Of a stretch of 64,000 bases of DNA, positions 22,365-31,912 are shown piece after piece. Origin of the DNA: Begonia masoniana (Eukaryota > Streptophyta > Magnoliopsida > Cucurbitales > Begoniaceae); the NCBI GenBank assembly GCA_022432975.1, contig CM039502.1, positions 29,197,133-29,261,132 of the forward strand, in the 5' to 3' direction. The translations under genes and the position numbers were made by a program. Below the pieces are notes generated by a model. That model had not been told where the DNA came from. It searched no databases and saw nothing but the letters and a program-made list of their open reading frames with translations. The stretch's first letter is position 1. The number at the start of each line of letters is the position of its first letter.

Positions 22365-23471
22365 TTACGCTTCCTGGCCTTCTCTTGGGACAAATTGTTT
22401 CCTTTCAGTAGTTCCCGTGTTCGGTTTTTGAGACTTGATGGTGTTTGAGTTACTGGGGGCGTTCTTCTTTGGCCCAGGGTTCTCGGTATTATAATCGAAC
22501 AGTCTCTCTGCCGCTGCAAGTGCACTTGAAAGGCTTTGCACTCTTTGTTCATACAATTTTGTTCTGGCCCATGGTTTAAGACCTTCGATAAAAGTGAAGA
22601 TCTTGTCTTTTTCCGACATATCTCGAATATTCAGCATGAGGCCCGAAAACTGCTTGACATATTCGCGGATGCTTGCAGTCTGCCTTAGTTCTCGGAGTAG
22701 TCTACGAGCGTTGAACTCAACATTTTCTGGAAAAAATTGATCCTTCAATTGCCTTTTCAGTTCTTCCCAAGTATCGATCACGCATTCACCATTACTGATT
22801 TCATGATATTTTGATCTCCACCAAAGTTTTGCATCACCAGTGAGATGCATCGTGGCCAAGGTCACTTTTGAATCATCATCCGTTCTAGTGGCCTTAAAGT
22901 ATTGTTCCATGTCGAAGATGAAGTTCTCTATTTCTTTTGCGTCCCGGGCTCCCCCAAAGGGTTTTGGCTCAGGAATTTTCACTCGACTATATTCAGCAGC
23001 AGTAGTAGCCTGGGTTTGGCTCCCCATTGCTCTCATAGTAAGGTTCAGTTTAATGTTGATCTCGGCAATCTCGGCCCTGAGAGAATCAAACATTGTTTTG
23101 AAGTTCATGGTCACTTGAGACACAGTTTCGGACAACCGGGTATGAGCTAGTTCGATCTCATCGACACGCTCCAGGACCCCGATTATTGTACCTGTGGAAC
23201 TTTCTCCTGTCTCAACTCCCTTTCCTTTTTCATGTCGGGATTTGAGAGTCTCAACCCGATCCAACAGCTCTGGAATCGGTATGGCGTCTATCCTGTTGTG
23301 AATAGCCGCTATCTCAGCAGGAAATTCAGACATTTCCTTCATTCGTTCTTCTATGAATCGAATGTTATCCGGTATGTCTTGTAGATACCGTATTTCTTCT
23401 TCCAACTCGACGAGGCGCTCGAGTTGATCTGATGGTGAACTCGACTTTTCCATCAAATTTTTCTTCGGCAT
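22365..23471 (-). CDS. Element C Gag
   Basis: ATG at 23469-23471 begins MPKKNLMEKSS. Residues about 15-150 are rich in heptad-like charged and aliphatic positions (ELEEEIRYLQDI, FIEERMKEM), a probable coiled coil. Then comes the retrotransposon Gag core (EIENFIFDMEQYFKA, LWWRSKYHEI, FFPENVEFNARRLLRELRQTASI) and a basic, Lys/Thr/Gln-rich tail ending EGQEA. The TAA at 22365-22367 is in frame with the zinc knuckle 12 codons downstream, so Gag ends before its RNA-binding finger. That is odd: in this type of element Gag and Pol are usually one frame. It may be a nonsense mutation or a readthrough site. Confidence 0.85.
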   Translation of the reverse strand: MPKKNLMEKSSSPSDQLERLVELEEEIRYLQDIPDNIRFIEERMKEMSEFPAEIAAIHNRIDAIPIPELLDRVETLKSRHEKGKGVETGESSTGTIIGVLERVDEIELAHTRLSETVSQVTMNFKTMFDSLRAEIAEINIKLNLTMRAMGSQTQATTAAEYSRVKIPEPKPFGGARDAKEIENFIFDMEQYFKATRTDDDSKVTLATMHLTGDAKLWWRSKYHEISNGECVIDTWEELKRQLKDQFFPENVEFNARRLLRELRQTASIREYVKQFSGLMLNIRDMSEKDKIFTFIEGLKPWARTKLYEQRVQSLSSALAAAERLFDYNTENPGPKKNAPSNSNTIKSQKPNTGTTERKQFVPREGQEA

Positions 23472-23497
23472 GATTTCTCACGATTTTGAGCCGACCA

Positions 23498-23510
23498 GGC
23501 TCTGATACCA
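23498..23510 (-). other. Primer-binding site of element C (tRNA-iMet)
   Basis: The minus strand reads TGGTATCAGAGCC, two bases inside the right (5') LTR at 23513. Confidence 0.92.
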
Positions 23511-23512
23511 AC

Positions 23513-23973
23513 TGTCACGGTCCTACTTTCAAAGGGGCTTAATGAGACCGTGCGGCACCCAATATCACACTTGTACTGGGTCAGCCAACGAGTGTGCTAA
23601 CGGCACCGAGTGCCCACTTCGTTAGAGCGAGCTTGTGTCTAACGAGTAAGCAATGAGCGAGAGAGATTAGCCGAAAAGAGCGTCATTGAGCATAGTATGT
23701 ATAAAGAGAGTGTGTGTAAAAAGCTTGTTCATTGATGGGCAGCAAATTACATCGGTGGGTAGGGGGGTCAACGTGCAGTCATGCCTCTCCCCCTAAAGAG
23801 CAATCTGGACCATCTCCACTATAGCAGGAGTAGACATGCTATGTGGGCGAGGAGTCACTTGCCAAAAATTGAAAGAAAAAGAGTACAACAGAATTACTTA
23901 AAAAGGAAATAAATCTACCTAGCAGCATGGGCGGCCATAGGCAACATGCCTTGGACAAGCCCAGACCTTGACA
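23513..23973 (-). repeat. Element C 5' LTR (right copy)
   Basis: 461 bp with the same ends as 18271-18730. It is directly followed by TSD ctgtg and then by resumed LTR-B sequence (catatgaatctataaatc). Confidence 0.95.
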
Positions 23974-24361
23974 CTGTGCATATGAATCTATAAATCATGC
24001 ATTGTTTTCTTTACTTTGCTTTGCTTTGCTATAAACTGTATACCGAAGGGCCATTTAAACTATATACCAAAGGGTCATTTAAACTGTATACTGTAGGGAC
24101 ATCATTTCTTTGCATTCACTTTAAAACGTCGTGCGAAAATTCGTTTTCATGACATTTGAAATACGTGATGCATGAACAGATATGGACATAAAATAAACAA
24201 TCAACATGCATACCATCAAGACCGAAATAGAATAACCTATAACACTTATAAACCTATCTACCCGACCAAAACAATTTAAAACAAACAATCCATTGAGATC
24301 CTCGACGCTACATCGAAGTACGGTGTAGGCCAATCGGCCAGAGAAGATCACGAGAACTTAC

Positions 24362-24812
24362 CTCGTGTCCGCTGTAGCTCAAGCTCCGTCCACGAGCGTT
24401 GTTCGTCTGAGGCAAAACACAACATCGACATAGAAATGTGTTTAAGCTTTTAAACGTCCAAAATTGACAAAACCTTAACTAAATAAATTTCCTAAAGCTC
24501 TAATCCAATTCATTGAGCTATATTATCGAGCAATTTACGCTTGGCACCTAAAATCCAAATTACGAGTTTTTCCCTAATTCTTGAATTTTTCTCAAATTTT
24601 AACATTCGTCCTACATCAATCAAATTCGTCCAATAACGTTCAATACGTCCAATATATACTTTATTACGGCAAATCTATTAATTACAAACCCTAAATCGCA
24701 TTTTTAATACGAACCCTAACGAAACCCTAATTACTTAAACTCCGTAGAAATCGAAGTAAACACTCTTAGAACGTAGATTCATACCTAGGGTTGCGATTGG
24801 AGAAGAAATCAT
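24362..24812 (-). other. Candidate exons 1 and 2 of LTR micro-ORF, B right LTR
   Basis: Identical arrangement to the left LTR: ATG 24810-24812, exon 1 coding part 24785-24812 (28 nt), intron 24407-24784, exon 2 24362-24406 (45 nt), donor CGAG|GTAAGT. Exon 3 copies lie at 18156-18202 and, in the duplicated block, 17293-17339, with element C now inside the second intron. The frame is the same in both LTRs of B. Function unknown. Confidence 0.5.
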
Positions 24813-24940
24813 GAAGAAGGGAGGAGAAACGGAGGCCGAAATTGTCGAAACCCTCGGCGGCCGAGAGAGAAAATAGCTCTCTGGCGTTTTTGTGAAACAG
24901 AGAAGAAGAGAGAAAGTGAGGGAGAGAAGAAAGAATTGTG

Positions 24941-24949
24941 ATTTTATAA
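24941..24949 (-). promoter_or_regulatory. TATA-like box of element B LTR (right, 5' copy)
   Basis: The minus strand reads TTATAAAAT, followed by a CT-rich leader (attctttcttctctccctcac). As the 5' LTR copy this would be the functional promoter of element B. Confidence 0.55.
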
Positions 24950-25333
24950 AATTGGTTTGGCAGATTACCAAAATGCCCTTAGCTCTTGCTTCGTCCTTCG
25001 TTTCGTTAATCGGCTAACGATTCGGATTCTCGAAAACTCCATATTTTGCCAATAACTCCTATTCATTGCCAAGGCTTTATTAAAACTGTCTGTTCTCAAT
25101 TTGGACTTCATTTACTATTTTTACTAAACGTCCATTATATTACAAGAAATGTAATTACTCGGAATATAGCGTTTAAATTCCGAAAATTCTCATAATTTCC
25201 TTAAAACTCCTATTAATCGTCAGGATCGTAATGACGCTTTCTTTTCGAGAAACGGGTTTGACTCGATATATTTACGAAAATGCCATTTATATTAAAATAA
25301 TAATATCCCGAAAAGCCGGGATATTACATTTAG

Positions 25334-26333
25334 TAAGATGAAGTCATATATAAAGACATATTTATATTTTATATTGCTATTTTGCTGGTAATGTTTTAAA
25401 GATAATTTGTTGTCATGAAGGTTAGGTATGCAATAATGTAGTGTATTCAACATACACGATGATAGAAATGAATAAAATATGAAGTTGAAGAAGTACTCCC
25501 ATGGGCAAGGTTATGATCAATGGTCAATGATCAATGGTTTATGACTCAAAAATGACGTTTTTAAAGGGATTTTGAATTTAAATTGCTATTTTGTTAAGTT
25601 TGATTTTAATTAAGAATACTTTTATTAAGTGTTATGTTATTGAACGACTATTAAATTTAAATTTTTCGAAAGTCTTCTGCTTTGTATTTCTCAAATGCAT
25701 GTTTTGTTTTGATCAAAATAAATAAAATAATGAAAGTGAAAGGTTTACGCTACGAGACGTTACAATCAGCAAACACACGTCATTATAGTACGCGAGGGGT
25801 GCAGACCCTCACACGATCCTTGCGTAATGTGGTTACCCGCCTACTTTGAGGCAGTCGACCGCCTATCACGTGAAGTCTCTGAAATATTCAGATCACGAAG
25901 TATACTGTAGGCGAATATTTACTGAAGAGGGCTAGAACGGTCGACCGTTATATGAATACGGCCGACCGTTTTAGCGCCTATTTAAGCACACCCTCTCGTC
26001 CTCTTGTTTCTCACCTCCACCACTCCCCTGTCCAACTCTCCTATGACCTTCAGTGATTTGTTTTGGAATATCTTTCGGGAGTATACTTTGAATAGGTGGT
26101 ATACTCAAATAAAAGGTATTATTCATGAATATTGATGTGTATTCCACTAAATATTATTTTGCTACTATTTACTATTTTATTATTTCTAAATTATTTATTA
26201 ATATTTTTAAATTCTTTTGGAGATATTTTTTTATATTAATTATTGATATGTGTATTTCACCCCTAATTATTTTGTTACTATTTACTAATTTATTATTTCT
26301 AAATTATTATTTATTTTTCATTTTCCTTTGAAG
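25334..26333 (+). other. Region upstream of the MULE pseudogene, with palindromes and TATA-like site
   Basis: No ORF of note. At 25936-25949 is a perfect 14-bp palindrome AACGGTCGACCGTT, and at 25958-25969 a related ACGGCCGACCGT. A TATA-like TATTTAAG lies at 25979-25986, followed by a CT-rich stretch, so this looks like an old transposase promoter. Bases 26143-26200 and 26259-26315 are an AT-rich direct repeat (atttactatttt...atttctaaatta). Terminal inverted repeats of the MULE could not be identified by eye. Confidence 0.5.
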
Positions 26334-28424
26334 ATGATGGATCCAAGAAGATTTATCGATTTAAATGAGCCAACAAATTTTAAAGTTGATATGGATTGGT
26401 ATTCGCATACCAATAATGAAGAAATAGAGACGTACTCGACATCTGTAACTCTAGACGAGGAGCTGCGAACACTGGTCGGATTTGACGTTGATGAGGTGGA
26501 AAGCTTACCGGAATGTGAAGAAAATTCAATGGATTTTTGTTTGGGGAAAATATATAGTTATATAAAGCAAATTAAAGAGAAAATAGAAGAATATTCTTTG
26601 AAAGAGGGTTTCGACATCACATTTGTCCAAAGTGACAATAAGCGACTGACGGCTATGTGTGCAGACGGATGTCCATGGCGACTGCATGCTTCAAAAATGC
26701 AAGGCAAGGAGATCTATCAAATATAGTCTTTGGTCAATTCTTACAACTGTGCGAAGGTAGTTGAGAATCGAAACACTAGAGCAAAAAATCTTGCAATTCA
26801 TTATCTTGACAGATTTAAAAGTCAACTTATGTGAGCTATCCCTTCCATCATTGAGACAGTTAGGAAGGATTTCACTGTCAACATTACGCATGGTATTGCC
26901 AAAAGAGCAAGAAGCATATCTCGAACACTTAACGAAGACAATAGCGATGAAGAGTACAAGCTAGTCTGGTCGTACGCATCAAAAATATATAGATCAAATT
27001 CGGGCAGCACATTAGCCGTACATATTTACGATATAGGAAGTACTTTAATGGTATGTCAAAGAGTGTATATGTACATGACTACTTGCAAGGCAAGTTTGTT
27101 GCAGCACAGACGCCCTGTCATCTGTTTGGATGGTTACCATATAAATGGCTCGTGTTTCGGTCAATTACTCACGGCCATTAATATTGATGGCAATGACGAA
27201 ATATATCATGTTGCTGTTGCCAACGTTGAAAAAAAATCGAGGACACATGGAAGTGGTTTTGCGAATTTTGAAGCAAGACCTGAATATGGGATCGGGAGAG
27301 AGATGGACAATTATTTCGGATTGACAAAAGATATAATAAATTTTCAATTGTTAGATAATTATATTGTTTAGTGTTGACTTAGTTTTTCTTTCAAATATCA
27401 GGGGTTGTAGAATGCTATTGAGACCGAATCTCTTTTCGCTGAACACCGCTTCTACCTATGACATATGTATGCAAATTTCAAAAGCATCTTTCGGAGCAAA
27501 GCATACAGAGAGGCGATGTGCAAAGCGGTCAGGGCCCCCACCCATCATCATTTTGAAATAGAAATGAGGAAATTATTTCAGCTAAACTCGGATGCCCATG
27601 CATGGCTTCGAAAAGAAGAGCTTAGATATTGGGCTAATTATGCCTTCTCTTCAATCCCTAAGTGCGATACATGCTTGAATAATTTGTCCGAGTCATACAA
27701 TGCAGTTCTATTGCAGGGCAGAGATAAACCGATCATCACCATGTTCGAGAGAATGCGAAATGATTTTATGACTCTCATTGTAAAAAAATTTGAGAAGATG
27801 ACTCAATTAACAGACATTATGTGTCACCTGATAAAGAAAAAGTTTGATGATCTAAAAATTTCAGCCCGAAACTGGAGTGCTCAGTTAGCGGGAAATACAG
27901 GATTTGAGGTCAGCAACGGCTACGAACAATACAAGGTCGACATGGATATGGGTGTGTGCGAGTGCACCAGATTAGAGCTTACTGGAATCCCTTGTGTCTA
28001 CTCTATTCCTTGCATTAATAAAATGAGAGTGGAACTGGAAAGATATGTGTATCCCTACTATCACTAGGTGACTTATATACAAATGCATTCACAATTTATT
28101 CAACCCATGAACGGCCCACAAATGTGGTCGGCTATGACGACACTCATGCTGTCCAAAAGACATCGCCAACCTGATAGGCCGAAAAAGACAAGAGTGTGAG
28201 ATGTCGACAAGCCGTCGAGTTCAAAAATTAGTAAGAAGAACTCGAAGATGACGTGTGGCATATGTCGGCAGCAAGGGCCTAACATTCACACTTGTCTTCA
28301 CCGGGAATCCACTTCAAACGCTGCTACACATGACACGTTTATGGGTTTCAATGAATTTGAGGGACGTAGGAATCTGCGACGCGAGGCCGAGGCCGAGGTA
28401 GAAATCATTGCATATAATGTTTGA
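26334..28424 (+). pseudogene. Mutator-like (MULE) transposase pseudogene
   Basis: One plus-strand frame, broken by stops at 26724 and 26832, a frameshifted and deleted stretch around 27235-27465, and stops at 28065 and 28196. The start is ATG 26334 (MMDPRRFIDLNEP). Recognisable parts: MuDR-type N-terminal domain (FDITFVQSDNKRLTAMC...CPWRLHAS); the MULE transposase core with ICLDGYHINGSCFGQLLTAI at 27120-27180; a helical region (LSESYNAVLLQGRDKPI); a SWIM-like CECTRLELTGIPCVY at about 27957-28001 where the expected His is Tyr; and a decayed C-terminal knuckle CGICRQQGP. The encoded family cuts and pastes DNA transposons. This copy cannot be functional. It is the only recognisable non-LTR-element coding sequence in the window. 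Confidence 0.88.
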
Positions 28425-29072
28425 AATTGGTTAATTAAATAAATATATTACGTAGTTTAATTAATTAATTCATTGATTACGTGATTTAATTTTATACAAA
28501 TAAGCTAAACTAAACTACAGAATAAAAATAAACTATACTAAAATGTCAGACCAGAAGAACATCGCAAAGCTTAATTCTTGCAAGGCAGGTTTGAGTACAG
28601 GTTAACTCAAATCTGTCTTGCAAGTATTAAGATTTGTGATGTACTTCTGGTCCGATGAAACCAATGTAACAAATTACATCAAAAAAAAAAATAATTACAA
28701 TTTTAAATATCTTGAGTACTCAAACTTGTCTTGCACGCATTAAGTTTTTACATCCCGAAGATATTTCAAATTGATTTTTTTTTAAAATAATTTTTTTATT
28801 TATTTTAGTTTATGTTAAGAATACTTATTTATTAAATGTTATTCAAATTAGAATTATTTATTCGTTTCAGTTTATGTAAACAAAAAAATATTAAAAAAAT
28901 GGACATAGTTTTTTATTTTATGATTCCTCCATAGTTATTTTCACACAGTTTCTGCAAATTCAAATCACAAATATAGACCCAACAATCAGAATCCAGTACT
29001 TATAATAAACATCAAGACATAAAATGAAAAGTAAAGTACATCTAAATATAAAAATACGTTAATTACTTTAAT
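28425..29072. other. AT-rich spacer containing a hairpin and a diverged hairpin arm
   Basis: No ORF. It holds the foldback at 28549-28652 and, at about 28700-28770, a segment resembling its right arm (ctcaaacttgtcttgcacgcattaag) bounded by short inverted AAATATCTT / AAGATATTT. The rest is simple AT-rich DNA. Confidence 0.65.
28549..28652 (+). ncRNA. 104-nt near-perfect foldback (miRNA-precursor-like or MITE remnant)
   Basis: Arms 28549-28596 and 28605-28652 (48 nt each) are reverse complements without gaps around an 8-nt loop (28597-28604). By direct comparison only six positions differ. Three of these would be G-U pairs and three mismatches in a plus-strand RNA, while on the minus strand the same three G-U positions become C-A mismatches. 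The outer ends are GACCAGAAG and CTTCTGGTC. No target-site duplication is visible. It could be a small foldback transposon, a source of small RNAs, or a young miRNA-like gene; expression is unknown. Confidence 0.55.
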
Positions 29073-29325
29073 TCAATTAAATATACAATATAAGGAGTAC
29101 AAGGGTGGGGCATCGTCGCCCTCGTTTCCTCCACTTGCACTCCAACGCTCGAAGGCGTCTTCGAGCCGTATTTGAGACAATCTCATCAAATCCTGCCTCT
29201 CCTGCATGATGTCCCACCTCTGATCCCACATGTTGTGCATCATGTCCAACCTTTGCCTCATCTCGACAAGATAGTTATCTATCCTATCAAACCTCCGCTC
29301 CCACTTACTAGCCTCATGGTAGTAC
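29073..29325 (-). pseudogene. Charged helical ORF fragment truncated by element D
   Basis: A minus-strand frame reads YYHEASKWERRFDRIDNY and then Met/Arg/Gln-rich helical sequence (MRQRLDMMHN, RWDIMQERQDLMRL), ending in an acidic GGNEGDDAPP tail at 29073. It is very likely coiled-coil. Its upstream part is cut off at 29325/29326, where the LTR of D begins, so any start codon lies beyond D. I do not recognise the family; it may belong to the transposon-derived block with the MULE or be a host-gene fragment. Confidence 0.45.
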
Positions 29326-31748
29326 TGTAACACCCGTCATTTTACATATGTAATTTTTCCTCGAATAATTAAGCGGAGTTACTCTGATGTTAATGCAACA
29401 ACTATTTTTAATGAAATTGTCGACGTGTTCAATTGAATGAGGGTGATTCGTAAAACCGATTCGACGAACTAAATAGTAATTTAGTTAAAAACCAATGGTT
29501 AGAAATGCATGGAGGGGCAAAATGGGAAGCCAATTAAGGTTGGTTGGAGGAAGCCAATGGATGATTGATACTTGGCAAACTTGTGGAAGAAGTCATACCT
29601 TCTTCTTCCCTTCTCTTCCCCTCTACGTAAAACACTTTGCATTTTCTTCTTCTCCTATCTGTTTTCTCTCTTCCAAGCGACTTCGATATTTCCAAAAACT
29701 TCCTTTCTCCTATTTCTTCCATTTACAGGTAACCTTCTACGATAGTTAAAGAGTTTAGGTTAAACGTTAGTTCTTTTTTTTTGAAGTTTAGGTTAATGTC
29801 CGATTTTTTTTTGCGTACTCTAGGTTCGCGAACCACAGTTGTCGTGCGTACAAAGCTTGCTGCGTTTCAAACAACAGGTAAGTTCATGCGTATAAGTTGG
29901 CCCTTAAGGCCCTACAGCAAGGAGATACTAGGTTTTTGGTTCGGGTAGTTAGGTCGTAGGTTATGCTTTAAGTTAAACGTGTTCTTTGTGTTCTGAAGTA
30001 ATGGAAGTTAAAATGTGAATGTAAAATGTATGGTTAAGTGTGGATGAGGACTAGCACCCTGTCATGTACTCATGTTATGTCTTGTTGTGGCATGTACTCC
30101 TGTTGCGCCAGCTCTTCCTCCCACTTATACCTTCATGTCCAGTGAAACGTAATGTAATGTTCATGTATTTGAAAATGTTCATGCATAGCATATGCATCAA
30201 TGCATTTCATGTTCTTACTGAGCGTTAGGCTCATAGTTGAACTCCCTGTTGTAGGTATGGATCCTCCAGATGAGGACTTTGTGCCTCAAGCTGATGAGTT
30301 GAGAAGGTTGGCGGATTGAGCTCATGGGGTTTGGTTGTTGGGAACTCTGTTGGGATTTTTGTAATGTATAGGTTTTGGTGTTCAAGTTTTTAAACCTCTG
30401 TAATTGACAGTTGAATGCATATTTTGATTTATTCTGGAACTGCTTGGAGTTCTCCTCTTTTAGGTTGTGCATGGATTGTCTCGAGTTTTAGAGCTATCCA
30501 TGCAGTCTGATTTCTTGCACTTCTGTCATGTTTTCTAACTTCTGTCATGTTTTTATGAATGTTTTAAAACTGTGTTTTGAATCGGGTTTTTGTGAAATTT
30601 GTAATTCTTATGCCTTCTGTTTATATGCTTTCTGTTTTTAATGTCTCCCTGTTAAATATCGTCCATTTTATCTGTAAAAGAGTTGTTTATTTTGTTCTGT
30701 GAACAGTCGTCCACGTCTTCGGTAAAACAGTCGTCCATGCTGTTGTGTAAAATAGTCGTCCATTCTACCTCCAGTTTTGGTTGTCTATTTTGTCTTCGGT
30801 CTTCTGTCTTTTATTTGGCTATGTGTTATCATCCAAAGTTATCGTCCATGATAACGTCGCCGAGAGTCTGTCTATTATTTTAAAAGTCCAAGGTCTGCCT
30901 GTTATTTTAAACGTCCACGTTGCCTTTGAAAATAGTCGTCCACGCCTTCTGTTTTTATGCCTTTCAGTTTCTGTCTTTCGAGTTTTAAGTATTTGGCTAA
31001 GAATTAGTTGTCCACGCCTTCAGTAAAACAGTTGTCATTCTCTTCTGTAAAACAGTCGTCCACGTCCATTCTGCCTTCAAAATAATGGTCTATTTTGCCT
31101 TCGGTTTCTTTCCTTTATTCGGCTATGTGTTATCATCCAAAGTTATCATCCACGATAACTTCGCCGAGAGTCTGCCTGTTATTTTAAAAGTCAAAGGCCT
31201 GTCTTTGATTTTAAACATCCACAGACTTCTGTGTCCACTATTTTTGTCTTTTAGTGTAAACGTCCACAGATTCCTGTGCCCACTGTTTCGGTCTTTTATT
31301 TCAAACGTCCACAGATTTTATCTTCTATGCGATTGTCCACAGCCCCTGATTGTCCACGGCTACTGTAGCCTTCCACAGTATGTCTTCCAGTTTACGTTTT
31401 TTTTTTCCCATTTTTATTTTCTGTTTTATTCTGTTTATTTCCCTCAGTCATCCATTTATGTTTCCTGTTTTTCCTATCTTCTTCTGTTATTTATTTCTGT
31501 AACCCGGTTCTATATTATCTCCCAGTCTTCAATTCCAGGGAGGGTTTTTCTATGTTTCTTCCTGTTGTCTTCGGTCTTCTATCACTGTAGTCCAAATTTT
31601 TAATACGTCTTCTGATTTCTTGTCTCTCGATTCTGAATTCTGTTAAAGTTTAAAAGTAAAGTTCAAATAAATATGTCATGTTTTAAAATGTCCAGAGTGA
31701 TGGCTTGGCTCTCGGATCCCGATCGGGACCGGGTTTTGGGCTGTCACA
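29326..31748 (+). repeat. Element D 5' LTR
   Basis: 2,423 bp, TG...CA. In sense order: CT-rich region with donor-like CAG|GTAACC (29728/29729), acceptor TCTAG|GTTCG (29823/29824), 54-nt candidate exon, donor CAG|GTAAGT (29877/29878), acceptor TGTAG|GTATGG (30254/30255), short acidic frame, then a long T-rich tract with many GTCCACG-like phrases (30660-31380). Two blocks of roughly 140 bp, 30783-30925 and 31085-31225, are diverged direct repeats (both with ctatgtgttatcatccaaag). Confidence 0.9.
29824..30319 (+). other. Candidate exons 2 and 3 of LTR micro-ORF, element D
   Basis: Exon 2 is 29824-29877 (54 nt) and exon 3 is 30255-30319, separated by a 377-nt GT-AG intron. The frame is open across the junction in the same phase as in B, F and H. 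It contains VRTKLAAF in exon 2 (compare SWTKL in H, SWTEL in B) and MDPPDEDFVPQADELRRLAD in exon 3, ending TGA. In D the first in-frame ATG is in exon 3 at 30257. Role unknown; splicing inferred. Confidence 0.45.
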
Positions 31749-31752
31749 GATA

Positions 31753-31763
31753 TGGTATCAGAG
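31753..31763 (+). other. Primer-binding site of element D (tRNA-iMet)
   Basis: TGGTATCAGAG begins four bases after the LTR end. The 150-base leader to gag follows, with tactggtaag-type sequence replaced by unremarkable AT-rich DNA. Confidence 0.92.
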
Positions 31764-31912
31764 AGAGAAATCAGGTTTTAAAAGCGATTTTGTAAACTGT
31801 CTGACTGCGCAATCCGCTACGTGAGATCGCTCCACCAACTGTAAGTGTTTAAGTTTCTATACACGTTCTGTTTATTAAGTTGAGTTCGTTAATATGTATA
31901 GGACTTTCTAGA

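Larger units (their letters stand above)
18271..23973 (-). mobile_element. Element C: short-LTR chromovirus (Galadriel-like?) inserted in B's right LTR
   Basis: Seen: 460-bp LTRs at 18271-18730 and 23513-23973 beginning TGTCACGGTCC and ending CTTGACA in plus orientation, TSD ctgtg at 18266-18270 and 23974-23978, a tRNA-iMet primer-binding site next to the right LTR, and polypurine tract CTCAAATAGGGGAGAA (minus strand) at 18731-18746. Gag, protease, RT, RNase H, integrase and a C-terminal chromodomain are in one frame with two stops. Family knowledge: short LTRs plus a chromodomain with a Gag coiled coil fit Galadriel or a related chromovirus clade; the clade call is tentative. Total length is 5,703 bp. 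Confidence 0.95.
204..25328 (-). mobile_element. Element B: gag-only Tekay/Del-type LTR retrotransposon, host of A and C
   Basis: Seen: matching LTRs begin TGTAACGCCCC (plus strand) at 204 and 16733 and end ATTACA at 13689 and 25328. The TSD tttag lies at 199-203 and 25329-25333. A tRNA-iMet primer-binding site adjoins the right LTR, so the element reads on the minus strand with its 5' LTR on the right. The internal part (13690-16732) holds a gag with zinc knuckle and then about 1.8 kb of non-coding AT-rich sequence; protease, RT, RNase H and integrase are absent. Family knowledge: plant elements of this form have been called TR-GAG, mobilised in trans by autonomous relatives. Inference: A or H, whose Gag proteins are similar, belong to the kind of partner that could supply Pol. 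Element A interrupts the left LTR and C the right LTR. Confidence 0.9.
16733..25328 (-). repeat. Element B 5' LTR (right copy), split by element C and internally rearranged
   Basis: LTR pieces are 16733-18270 and 23979-25328 around element C. Compared with the left LTR, the first piece is scrambled: the palindrome cassette is skipped at 16970, a 540-bp block follows and runs into a piece of C's LTR, then the cassette and the same block repeat. The second piece matches the left LTR closely. Ends and TSD are clear. Confidence 0.88.

Noticed and set aside
29495..29749. 84-codon plus-strand frame in D's LTR
   Set aside because: It overlaps the CT-rich leader and a donor-like site, has no homologue at the same place in the other LTR families, and its residues look like translated pyrimidine-rich DNA.
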